A DNA stretch of 47,304 bases. Origin: an uncultured Marinoscillum sp. (GTDB lineage: Bacteria; Bacteroidota; Bacteroidia; Cytophagales; Cyclobacteriaceae). Below the pieces are notes generated by a model. That model did not search any database. It saw nothing but the letters and a program-made list of their open reading frames with translations, and was not told where the DNA came from. Below, in pieces: positions 36,923-46,439 of the stretch. The stretch is taken from contig CACLDR010000011.1 in NCBI GenBank assembly GCA_902605755.1, positions 1 through 47,304 on the forward strand. The letters are read 5' to 3'. The position numbers and the translations under genes were made by a program. The stretch's first letter is position 1, and every line of letters starts with the position of its first letter.

Positions 36923-39085
36923 TTAATTTTTAACCCAAAGCAAATCTATTGTTCTCCGTTCTATGTCTGTTTTTAATACCTTAACATGAATTTCATCACC
37001 CAAAGAAACTATTCGCCCTGTCCGTCTTCCAACAATCCTATATTGCTTCTCATCGTATTGAAACTGATCATATTCTATATCTGCAATTCTAATCATTCCC
37101 TCACATTTAGTGATACTTATTTCCACAAATAATCCCCACTCAGTGATTCCTGATACAATCCCGTCAAAAGTTCCTCCCAGCATCTCAGACATAAATTCAA
37201 CCTGCTTAAATTTTATAGAAGCTCTTTCAGCCTCAGCAGCCCTTTTTTCTCTGTCTGATGAATGAATACATTTTTGTTCAATAAGCTCTTTTTCTTGAAG
37301 ATTTTCCCCTTCCAAATAATCCCAAAGTAACCTATGAACCATTAAATCTGGATACCTTCGAATGGGAGAAGTAAAATGGGTATAATGATCAAAAGACAGG
37401 CCAAAATGACCCCTAGGATCTGTGGTATATAGAGCTTTAGCCATAGATCTGATGGCTATAGATTCTAAGACGTTCTGTTCTGGCTTACCCTGTATGTCTG
37501 CAAATAACTTATTTAGGTTTTTGGATATTCCTCCTTGAGTTGGAAATTGATATCCAAACCTATTGGCAAACCTTGAGAAATTATCAAATTTTTCAGGATC
37601 AGGGTCATTGTGAACTCGAAATACAAAAGGAAGACCTCCCTCTTGTTGTTTTTCTTTCCCCTTATCAAAAATAAAAGTAGCTACCTCTCTATTTGCCAAT
37701 AACATGAACTCTTCAATCATCTTGTGAGCTTCTTTTCGCTCTTTGGGTATAACTTCCAAAGGCTTTCCTTTCTCATCTAATTTAAATTTTACTTCTACTG
37801 ATTCAAAGTTTACTGCTCCGTTAGCAAAACGCTGATCTCTAATTTTTCCAGCAAGGTCATTAAGGAGTAATATTTCCTCTTGATAATCTCCAACACTTCC
37901 TTCAATAATTTCTTGAGCATCTTCATAAGTAAACCTTCGATCCGAATAGATGACCGTTTTTCCAAACCACTTATCAAATACTTTTCCTTGACCATTGATT
38001 TCAAAAACTGCTGAGAAGGTTAATTTCTCTTCTTTAGGACGTAATGAGCAAAGATTATTAGATAACTTTTCTGGTAACATCGGTATTGTTCTATCTACCA
38101 GATAAACAGACGTTGCCCGTTCAAAAGCCTCTTTTTCGAGCAATGAATCGGGTTTGACGTAATGAGAGACATCTGCTATGTGTACCCCTACTTGAAAATG
38201 TCCATTATTTAGTTCTTTAACAGATAGGGCATCATCAAAATCCTTCGCCTCGTGAGGGTCAATGGTAAAGGTGACCTCTTTTCTGAAATCTCTACGCTTA
38301 TTTATTTCCTCTTTTGAAATGGCTACTGGAATGAGCGCTGCCGCTGCTTCGACTGTTTTGGAAAATTCCAAAGGCAGACCATATTCTGCAATTATCGCAT
38401 GAATCTCCGTATTGTTTTCTCCTGCTTGACCCAAGACATGGGTTATACTTCCAAGGGGACTTTTATTTTCATTATTAGGCCATTTATCAACTTTTACTAA
38501 AACCTTATCATTATGAATGGCCTTTTTAAATTTTTGTGGATAGACTAATACGTCGAAAAACACATTCCTATTATCTAATACCACAAAACCAAATTTCCGT
38601 GATACTTCCAGTCGCCCTACAAATTCGTTTTTGAACCGCTTTATTATGGAAATTACACGCCCCTCAGCTCGTTGACTGGCTTTTGCCACACTCGTGATTT
38701 GAATAGTAACAGTATCTCCATGCATCGCAAAGTTCAAGTCTTTAGATTTTACCCAAATATCATCAGGAAGTGAATCCACCATGATATAGGCAAACTTGGG
38801 ATTGACATGATCCACCGTACCCTCATAATAAATAGGCTCTACAGCAGTAATCCATCTGCCGTCAGGTACACGGCGCAGCTGATCTTCGGCTTCCATTTTA
38901 AATAATAATTTCTTTACAAAATCTTTGGATTTTCCATCCCGTATTCTCAAAAGTTTAACTAACTGACTTAGACTAAACGACTCATTGGGACTATTTTGAA
39001 AATGTAGTTTTACTTCGTTTTTGATATTTATTTTAACCCGTGGCATTTTGCCATGAATACTTGATGATTTCTTTTTTCTAGACAT
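36923..39085 (-). CDS. rnr: Ribonuclease R
   Basis: RNB domain FTIDPHEAKDFDDALSV, VGVHIADVSHYV, HFGLSFDHYTHFTSPIRRYPDLMVHRLL, S1 domain; start at MSRKKKSSSIHG preferred. Confidence 0.95.
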   Translation of the reverse strand: MSRKKKSSSIHGKMPRVKINIKNEVKLHFQNSPNESFSLSQLVKLLRIRDGKSKDFVKKLLFKMEAEDQLRRVPDGRWITAVEPIYYEGTVDHVNPKFAYIMVDSLPDDIWVKSKDLNFAMHGDTVTIQITSVAKASQRAEGRVISIIKRFKNEFVGRLEVSRKFGFVVLDNRNVFFDVLVYPQKFKKAIHNDKVLVKVDKWPNNENKSPLGSITHVLGQAGENNTEIHAIIAEYGLPLEFSKTVEAAAALIPVAISKEEINKRRDFRKEVTFTIDPHEAKDFDDALSVKELNNGHFQVGVHIADVSHYVKPDSLLEKEAFERATSVYLVDRTIPMLPEKLSNNLCSLRPKEEKLTFSAVFEINGQGKVFDKWFGKTVIYSDRRFTYEDAQEIIEGSVGDYQEEILLLNDLAGKIRDQRFANGAVNFESVEVKFKLDEKGKPLEVIPKERKEAHKMIEEFMLLANREVATFIFDKGKEKQQEGGLPFVFRVHNDPDPEKFDNFSRFANRFGYQFPTQGGISKNLNKLFADIQGKPEQNVLESIAIRSMAKALYTTDPRGHFGLSFDHYTHFTSPIRRYPDLMVHRLLWDYLEGENLQEKELIEQKCIHSSDREKRAAEAERASIKFKQVEFMSEMLGGTFDGIVSGITEWGLFVEISITKCEGMIRIADIEYDQFQYDEKQYRIVGRRTGRIVSLGDEIHVKVLKTDIERRTIDLLWVKN

Positions 39086-39539
39086 ATGTTTTTGATACAT
39101 GCGCGCACTGTAATCTTTCTTAACAACAGGCAAGTCTTTCAATTTAAATAAGCTTGATCTAGGGCAAACACATCCCCTTGACAATAATTCCCTACTTGCA
39201 TCGGAACCATATTCTCACTGTAATATACCTAATTGACCTTAAAACCATCAATGTTTGATTTATTCGAATCGAAATCATATAGGGTTACTAATAGATCCAA
39301 AAACTTAGAGTTTTTTTGTCTTCAACTTACCAAGGTCAATTGTATTGATGTGCCGTACCTCCCAAAGCTTTTTACCTGAAAAATCTTAGGTTTGACAAAT
39401 CACTACAAATTGACAAGCATATGCCAACTCAGAAAAAGAAAATAAAATTTTTTGCCATTATAAATACATAATTTTAAATACTATTGATTGAATTTTGTCA
39501 CTAGAGATTTCTTAAAATCACTCTACAATTTAGCGCCCT

Positions 39540-39720
39540 CACAATTTTAAAAAAAAGAAACTGAGAATGGTCCTATCCTCAAACTCACGGGATGCCCCTG
39601 CAGAAAAATCGATGATTTTTCCTAATTCAGCCTAAATGCCTCCTTTTTAAATGCAAAAATCACTCGTTGATTTTTACCCTTACTGCACAACTAGATAGCT
39701 TTTCTCTTCAAATGCTGTCT
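39540..39720. other. Structured intergenic element with two related hairpins (candidate ncRNA or dispersed repeat)
   Basis: gaaaaatc-gat-gatttttc at 39603-39621 and aaaaatca-ctcgt-tgattttt at 39655-39675 within a ~900-bp gene-poor gap. Confidence 0.4.
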
Positions 39721-39994
39721 TAATTTTTCAAGGGGGGTTTTAAAGCTTAAAAATACTCTGATCTTTTTAATATCAATAATCAATAAATAATTTAATTTCA
39801 CACTCGTAAATGCAAACCCCCATTTAATTTTAGCTTTTCAATATAACTTAAGTTTGAAGCATTAATCGACGAGGGAAGATAAATATATTTCTCATTATAA
39901 TTTGCCTTCTAAAATAAAGACTAATCCAAAATTTATAGATAAAATATAAAATTTCAGAACTTATACATTCAATTAAAGTCAAAGATACCGTTTC

Positions 39995-40258
39995 TTAGCT
40001 AGGAATGGCATGGAGTAATGAAGTTTTTCGATCCCCATTGGACCCTTTAAAGGCAACTAAAGTAGTATCTAAACTGCTCTTATTCCAATTGGTTGAATAA
40101 ACTAGCCATAAATCATCTTTATTTGATTGTAAAATCGCTTTAGTAACTTGACCAATGAGCGAATAAAGAATATTTTTTTCATCTATGCACAAAAAGGTCA
40201 AAAGGTTCTCGAAAAATACAGTAGGATAATTCGAAAAATAATAATGTGATAATAACAT
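39995..40258 (-). CDS. Hypothetical protein (87 aa), uncertain
   Basis: Open reading frame downstream of lipB on the same strand; no recognised domain. Confidence 0.3.
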   Translation of the reverse strand: MLLSHYYFSNYPTVFFENLLTFLCIDEKNILYSLIGQVTKAILQSNKDDLWLVYSTNWNKSSLDTTLVAFKGSNGDRKTSLLHAIPS

Positions 40259-40302
40259 ACCATATGATCATAAAATATTATTCTACATGGCCGATTGATT
40301 AG

Positions 40303-41031
40303 CTATTGCATTCCAAGACCATCCTTTTTCCATTGCATTTTGAAAAGTTCTGAAATATTCTTGCGAAGCCTTTCTTCCACCTCATCAAAGACTATCAGTC
40401 TACCGAGTTCTTGATGCATAGAGGTAACCGCTTTATCACCAATACCACAAGGAATAATATTTTTAAAATACTCAAGGTCTACATTGACATTTAATGCAAG
40501 CCCATGCATAGTAACCCATCTGCTCGACTTAACTCCAAAAGCACATATTTTTCTTGCTTTAAGAGGATCATTTTCGTCTAACCAAACCCCCGTCAATCCC
40601 TCAATTCTTCCGGTTACCATTCCATAAGAAGCTAAAGTTCGAATTACCGCCTCCTCCAAAAATCTTAGATATTTATGAATATCGGTAAAAAAATTATCTA
40701 AATCAAGAATCGGATATCCTACAAGCTGACCCGGCCCATGATAAGTTATATCACCTCCACGACTTATACGGTGATAGGTAGCACCCTTATCACGCAGTCC
40801 AACTTTATTTAATAACAAATGATCTTCCTTACCACTTTTACCTAATGTATAGACATGAGGATGATAAACGAAAAGTAAATAGTTGGGTGTAACTTCTTGC
40901 TGATCTACAGGCCGATTCCTATTTTTAATTTTTAAGTCTACAATCTTCTTAAAAAGCTTTTTCTGGTAGGCAAGCCCCTTTACGTAATCTAATAATCCCA
41001 AATGTCTAAATTCTACAACTTTGTTTTGCAT
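40303..41031 (-). CDS. lipB: Lipoyl(octanoyl) transferase
   Basis: RISRGGDITYHGPGQLVGYPILDL, RKICAFGVKSSRWVTMHGLALNV; ATG at 41031, overlapping the manA stop (TGATG). Confidence 0.96.
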   Translation of the reverse strand: MQNKVVEFRHLGLLDYVKGLAYQKKLFKKIVDLKIKNRNRPVDQQEVTPNYLLFVYHPHVYTLGKSGKEDHLLLNKVGLRDKGATYHRISRGGDITYHGPGQLVGYPILDLDNFFTDIHKYLRFLEEAVIRTLASYGMVTGRIEGLTGVWLDENDPLKARKICAFGVKSSRWVTMHGLALNVNVDLEYFKNIIPCGIGDKAVTSMHQELGRLIVFDEVEERLRKNISELFKMQWKKDGLGMQ

Positions 41032-42005
41032 CAATCAATATAGGTTTCCAAAAGTACAACCTCAGCATCCGCCTTAATTTCATAATTTAATAACATAGCA
41101 GGAATCAAAGCTGTTTCTCCTTTTACTAAAACAGTCTCCTCTTCACCTTTTACTATTTTTGCTGAACCCTCAATACAAATATAAATTTTGAACCCTGCTA
41201 CTTGAGGTGCATTTAATACTTTATTTTGTGTCAAATTGAGCTTGTTTGTCACGAAATATGGACAAGACACTAATGGCACTCTTTTATTCAATCCCCGATC
41301 ATAATTGGTTTTATAATTTAATTCGTAGGTAAAATCTATTGCGTCCAACGATTCCTCAAAATGCAAGATCCGCTTATTCCCTTGATCATCCGTTCGATTA
41401 AAGTCATCTATACGATAGGTGATATCAGAGGTTTGCTGTATTTCAGCAATTAAAATCCCTTTCCCAATCGTATGTATTCTGCCTGCAGGTAGAAAAAAAA
41501 CATCTCCTTTGGCGACATGTTCTTTATTCAATACTTCCATTAAATTCCCAGATGCTAATTTTATTAAATATTCTTCTCTGGACACAGATTTATTAAACCC
41601 AGTAATCAGAGATGCCTGCTTATCTGCTTGCAAAACATACCACATTTCCGTTTTTCCCGAACCTTGATGCCTTTTTTTTGCCAATGAATCATCTGGATGT
41701 ACTTGAATGGAAAGATCCTTATTTGCATCAATGAATTTAATTAACAAAGGGAAATCTGAACCAAATTTTTCATATAATTCTATACCCATAATGGCAGCCC
41801 CGTTTTGCGCTAGAAGCGATTTAAGATCCCAGCCTTCCCAATAACCATTACTTACCACTGAAATATCTCCAGGTAGGGCAGAAAGCTCCCATGTTTCCCC
41901 ACAGTTAGGCAATTCACCAAAATCTTTATTAAGAAATGTTTTAATCTTATTTCCTCCCCAAATCTTATCTTTGTAGATAGATTTAAATTTTAATGGATAG
42001 GCCAT
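41031..42005 (-). CDS. manA: Mannose-6-phosphate isomerase, class I
   Basis: FKSIYKDKIWGGNKIKTFLNK, GETWELSALPGDISVVSNG, LSIQVHPDDSLAKKRHQGSGKTEMWYVL, FLPAGRIHTIGKGILIAEIQQTSDITYRI. Confidence 0.93.
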   Translation of the reverse strand: MAYPLKFKSIYKDKIWGGNKIKTFLNKDFGELPNCGETWELSALPGDISVVSNGYWEGWDLKSLLAQNGAAIMGIELYEKFGSDFPLLIKFIDANKDLSIQVHPDDSLAKKRHQGSGKTEMWYVLQADKQASLITGFNKSVSREEYLIKLASGNLMEVLNKEHVAKGDVFFLPAGRIHTIGKGILIAEIQQTSDITYRIDDFNRTDDQGNKRILHFEESLDAIDFTYELNYKTNYDRGLNKRVPLVSCPYFVTNKLNLTQNKVLNAPQVAGFKIYICIEGSAKIVKGEEETVLVKGETALIPAMLLNYEIKADAEVVLLETYID

Positions 42006-42313
42006 ACAGAATAGTTTTTTTGAACAAATTTAAGGGAAAATGAAAGAAATCATGAATCAAAAATATCTAGAATTTGGGGATAAATTTATAATATAACTAT
42101 AGTTCTACACGAGTAAAATTAGATTTTATGCTGATCCTTTATAGAAACTGATGAGTTTTCTGTCAAGCTGATATATCGTAAAAGTAACGTTAACTGACTA
42201 ACTCAAATTTATTCTTTCATAAAAATGTTATCTGTGCTAAACTTAAGTAAATCCACCAAAAAAATTGGAGATGAAACCATTGATTTTCCTCAAGGTCCTA
42301 TTGATTAATTAAG

Positions 42314-43480
42314 TTAAATATATTCAAAAGAGCCATTGGGCGTTTGAATAACGAGCTCTTTAATCGCTGATGCCTCTACCCGTCCCACCACTTGCGCATT
42401 CACATTAAAAGACTCTGAAATTTCAATAAGATCATCTGCTACCTGTTCGGGCACATAAAGTTCAAATCTATGACCCATATTAAATACCTGATACATTTCA
42501 CGCCAACTCGTAGTACTCTCATTTTGAATTAAAGAAAACAAAAGAGGTACCTCAAAAAGATTATTTTTTGTGATTTTTAGTTGATCGACAAAGTGCAAGA
42601 TTTTTGTTTGACCACCTCCACTACAGTGGACCATCCCATGGATTTGATCATGGTGCTCAGTTAAAATTGCTTTGATGATGGGAGCATACGTTCGTGTAGG
42701 AGAAAGAACCAGTTTACCTACATTCAAATTAGTGCTTTCCACAGGGTCAGTGAGGAATTTTGTTCCACTAAAAATTAAGTCCAATGGTATCGATGGATCA
42801 AAAGCTTCAGGATATTTTGATTGATATATCTTTGAAAACACATCATGCCTTGCTGAAGTAAGGCCATTACTTCCCATTCCACCGTTGTATGCCGACTCAT
42901 AACTAGCCTGACCAAAAGAGGAAAGACCTACGATTACATCTCCTGGGATGATGTTGGCATTATCAATAACCCTGCTCCTTGGCATTCTCGCCGTTACCGT
43001 GCTGTCAACAATAAGGGTACGTACCAAATCTCCAACATCTGCGGTTTCACCACCCGTTGAAATAATATCAATCCCTTGATTTCTCAACATTTCTAAGACC
43101 TCTTCTGTCCCTTCTATCACTGCTGCAATTACTTCTGCGGGTATTTTATTTTTGTTTCTACCAATGGTACTTGATAGCAATATATTCTCTGTGCAACCAA
43201 CGCACAACAGATCATCTGTATTCATGACCACCGCATCCTGAGCAATACCTTTCCAAACAGACATATCTCCTGTTTCCCTCCAATACATGTAGGCCAAGGA
43301 AGACTTAGTTCCTGCTCCATCAGCATGCATTATGGCACAATAATCTTCATTTTTTGCTAAAAGATCAGGAACTATTTTACAGAAAGCTTTAGGGAAAAGT
43401 CCCTTATCTATATTTGAAATCGCCTCATGAACATCTTCTTTAATGGCTGAAACTCCTCGTTGTGCATACCTATTTGACAT
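42314..43480 (-). CDS. purM: Phosphoribosylformylglycinamidine cyclo-ligase (AIR synthase)
   Basis: MSNRYAQRGVSAIKEDVHEAISNIDKGLFPKAFCKIVPDLL, HADGAGTKSSLAYMYWRETGD, ISTGGETADVGDLVRTL; 388 aa from this start. The ORF continues in frame upstream to 43705. Confidence 0.9.
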   Translation of the reverse strand: MSNRYAQRGVSAIKEDVHEAISNIDKGLFPKAFCKIVPDLLAKNEDYCAIMHADGAGTKSSLAYMYWRETGDMSVWKGIAQDAVVMNTDDLLCVGCTENILLSSTIGRNKNKIPAEVIAAVIEGTEEVLEMLRNQGIDIISTGGETADVGDLVRTLIVDSTVTARMPRSRVIDNANIIPGDVIVGLSSFGQASYESAYNGGMGSNGLTSARHDVFSKIYQSKYPEAFDPSIPLDLIFSGTKFLTDPVESTNLNVGKLVLSPTRTYAPIIKAILTEHHDQIHGMVHCSGGGQTKILHFVDQLKITKNNLFEVPLLFSLIQNESTTSWREMYQVFNMGHRFELYVPEQVADDLIEISESFNVNAQVVGRVEASAIKELVIQTPNGSFEYI

Positions 43481-43885
43481 AGTATATATTATAAGCTGCA
43501 AATATCGCAACTTAAATTTAATCATGGTACTGATTACACTAATGATTATGGACAACCCAACAACCAATACCAAGTTTAAAGTTAATCCATACTCAACTGA
43601 GATAAAACCAATAACTAGAGCACCAATAAAAAATCTTATAAAGCTTATTTTTGATACAGCCGCAATACCTAGATTGTTCCAAGAGGCCCATAACGGAAAC
43701 GGCATACGACAATCTTAGGCTCTTTTACATTTGGTATTCTGACCTCCAATTTCCGAATATAAAATTTTAAGAACAAAAAGTACCCTTAAATAGGACTAAT
43801 GCCAATTCTAGAATAAAATTTGAAATGATCAAAACTGACATTATATCAACACACTAAACCTAAGCGATAAATTTGTAGATTATAG

Positions 43886-45850
43886 CTATTTATTATCATT
43901 TTCGAAAAAGCGCTCATATTCATCTACCGACTCCTCCTCTACCTCAATCTCCTGAATATCATATTTCAATACCTTAAATTCAGTACGCCTATTGATTTGA
44001 TGCTCTACTTCTGTTTGCGCATTTTCAATCATTAATTTTGTTTCTCCATAACCTTTTGCCAAAACTCTTTTAGACTGAATGCCGCGACCAATCAAGTAGT
44101 CAACAGCTGATTTAGCCCTTCGTTGCGATAAATCCAAATTATATGCATCGGTATTTCTGTCATCAGTGTGCGAACCTAATTCGATGTAAATCTCAGGATT
44201 ATCCTCCAACATAAGTACCAGACTATCTAGAATGAAGGCTGCATCGGTGCGTATTTCAGACTTATCCAAATCATAATAAATGTTATTGATCACAATAGTT
44301 TTCTCAATCACGATTTGATCTAATTCGACATCTAATTCAAAGAAAATATCAGTCTGAAATTGAGTGAGCGTATCTCTTCTAATGTTTCTACCAACGGTAG
44401 AAAATACTTTTCTAGCGGAAAAATAAGTAGATTTTTCAACCCTAATATTATAATTTTCCTGCGCATAGACTCGAAATTTATAAACACCATCCTCTCGAGT
44501 AAAATATTCATCTAATATTTGCCCATCCTCCGAAATTAAGGAAACTTTCGTATTAGATACCGTTATGGCTGCTCCACCATCATCCTTAGTAAGAGTTTTG
44601 CCAGTTAAAAAATAATTGATGATTTTCAAATCAGGATCGTCGTTAACAAATGTATAAATATCATCGTCCCCCTTACCTCCTGGTCTATTTGATGAAAAGA
44701 AACCGCGCGTAAGATTATATTCATAAAATCCAAAATCATCAGCAGAAGAATTCATTGGAGAGCCTAAATTTTCTATAATCATAGAACCTCCAATCCGAGT
44801 CGCCTTAAAAACATCTAGATTACCAAAGCCAGGTTGACCATCCGAGGAAAAATACAAGACCCCTGATTCAGAAATAAAGGGAAACATTTCATTCCCCGGA
44901 GTATTGATCTCAGGACCTAAATTTTGTACATCTACCCATCGCCCTCGACGATCTAATTGTGCAATGTAAAGATCTGCCCCTCCAAAACCTCCAGCTCTAT
45001 TAGAGGCAAAATATAAAGTATTTGCTTCTTTATTTAGTGCTGGGGTACCATCATATGCATTGGGATCATTTATGTTAAGGGGTCTGGGCGTACCCCATTT
45101 ACCATTTCGGTATCTGGCAGCAAAAATATTGACTTCGAGAGTTCCACTGGCTTTACCAGAGTTCCCTTTCGCAAATAATATGTAGCTCCCATTGGCTCCT
45201 AGAGCCAACGAACCCTCATTAATCATAGGGTTATTGATAATTGGATCTAGTGAAGTCAAAGTTCTTAAATTTACCTTAGCTCCCTTAGTCGCAACGCTGT
45301 AAATATCGGTAAAAGGGGTTCCTGTACTTTTATATATCTTACCCCCATCACGATTAGAAGTGAAATAAAGCCTTCCATTTTCAAAAACCGGTCCATATTC
45401 CGCTCCTTGGGTATTGATCTCTTCTAAATTCTTAACTCTAAAAAAGGTTTCGGTATCATACATATCATCTAAGGAGGCCAGACCCTCTATTTCATAGGTC
45501 ATTAATTTATAAATCAGATCGTCCGTTACTTTAGGCAAAGCATCTTTTAAAACCTTGCGAGCATCATCGTATTTTTGATTAGCTTTCAAGGATCTAGCAT
45601 AATAATAGTAAGCATCATCTTGATCAACACCTGACTTTAAAGCTGATTCATAGAATGATTCAGCATTCTTTATTCTATTCGAGAGTCGATAAGCCTCGGC
45701 AACCTGGTAGTTGGTTATACCATCATTGGTTTTCGTTGACTTCCCATGCTTTGCGATCATACCATCATAATTCCCTTTAATTAATTGCTTGGCTGGAGAA
45801 ATACAACTACTGAATAAAAACAAAATTAAAAGTTTCCGAAAATATTTCAT
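43886..45850 (-). CDS. TPR / PD40 / OmpA-domain lipoprotein (PorE-like architecture)
   Basis: Lipobox FLFSSCIS; TPR-like N-terminus; PD40 repeats (LYFTSNRDGGKIY, LYFASNRAGGFGGADLY, LYFSSDGQPGFGNLDVF); OmpA C-terminus (IYIELGSHTDDRNTDAYNLDLSQRRAKSAVDYLIGRGI). Confidence 0.88.
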   Translation of the reverse strand: MKYFRKLLILFLFSSCISPAKQLIKGNYDGMIAKHGKSTKTNDGITNYQVAEAYRLSNRIKNAESFYESALKSGVDQDDAYYYYARSLKANQKYDDARKVLKDALPKVTDDLIYKLMTYEIEGLASLDDMYDTETFFRVKNLEEINTQGAEYGPVFENGRLYFTSNRDGGKIYKSTGTPFTDIYSVATKGAKVNLRTLTSLDPIINNPMINEGSLALGANGSYILFAKGNSGKASGTLEVNIFAARYRNGKWGTPRPLNINDPNAYDGTPALNKEANTLYFASNRAGGFGGADLYIAQLDRRGRWVDVQNLGPEINTPGNEMFPFISESGVLYFSSDGQPGFGNLDVFKATRIGGSMIIENLGSPMNSSADDFGFYEYNLTRGFFSSNRPGGKGDDDIYTFVNDDPDLKIINYFLTGKTLTKDDGGAAITVSNTKVSLISEDGQILDEYFTREDGVYKFRVYAQENYNIRVEKSTYFSARKVFSTVGRNIRRDTLTQFQTDIFFELDVELDQIVIEKTIVINNIYYDLDKSEIRTDAAFILDSLVLMLEDNPEIYIELGSHTDDRNTDAYNLDLSQRRAKSAVDYLIGRGIQSKRVLAKGYGETKLMIENAQTEVEHQINRRTEFKVLKYDIQEIEVEEESVDEYERFFENDNK

Positions 45851-45909
45851 TAATTAAACTTTTGAAAACAAACGTTATAATACTTTTCAATCACTTTTTT
45901 GGATAACAT

Positions 45910-46395
45910 TTAAATGAGGTATTTCTTACACCAAGATTGATCGACGGTTTGATACCAGAATTTTTTAAACTCCGCTACACTGGAAACCGAGTTATTTAAA
46001 ATGATGTCATCTGGCTTGATTTTATCAGAAATTATGGCTTTTTTAATCTGGCTTATATTTAATACTGTTATCTCTTTATCAATCACGAATCCAATCTGGG
46101 TTCTATCCGTCAAGGAAATCTCATAAGTCCGTTCTAATGATTTCATAAAAGCAACTGACGCATCAATACTGCAACCACTAGCACCATGAGATGACTCATC
46201 AACTGCAAGAACAATAACTTGATCATAATATAACCTATAGGAGGATTTTATTGCAATTCCATGCGCATCCCAAGAGGCTAAAAATTCTTGCAATGAGGAA
46301 TTAATACCTTCTATTTCTGCAGATGAAAATTTTCGATTACATTGATAAATCCATAACCGAGCATCCTCCGGCATTTGATCAAAAGATTTCTTCAT
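45910..46395 (-). CDS. Conserved hypothetical protein (161 aa)
   Basis: MKKSFDQMPEDARLWIYQCNRKFSSAEIEGINSSLQEFLASWDAHGIAIKSSY...; recognisable Bacteroidota family, no P-loop visible. Confidence 0.75.
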   Translation of the reverse strand: MKKSFDQMPEDARLWIYQCNRKFSSAEIEGINSSLQEFLASWDAHGIAIKSSYRLYYDQVIVLAVDESSHGASGCSIDASVAFMKSLERTYEISLTDRTQIGFVIDKEITVLNISQIKKAIISDKIKPDDIILNNSVSSVAEFKKFWYQTVDQSWCKKYLI

Positions 46396-46439
46396 AAAGC
46401 TATATTAAGTTACAAAGTTAGACTTTAAGTTTGAATATT

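Noticed and set aside
39185-39480. Short coding-like stretch (DFSGKKLWEVRHINTIDLGKLKTKKL) on the minus strand
   Set aside because: Only ~26 residues between stops; too short to call a gene or pseudogene without a search.
43443-43718. Plus-strand 91-aa ORF antisense to the purM 5' region
   Set aside because: No domain, overlaps the conserved N-terminus of the AIR synthase on the other strand; likely a shadow ORF.
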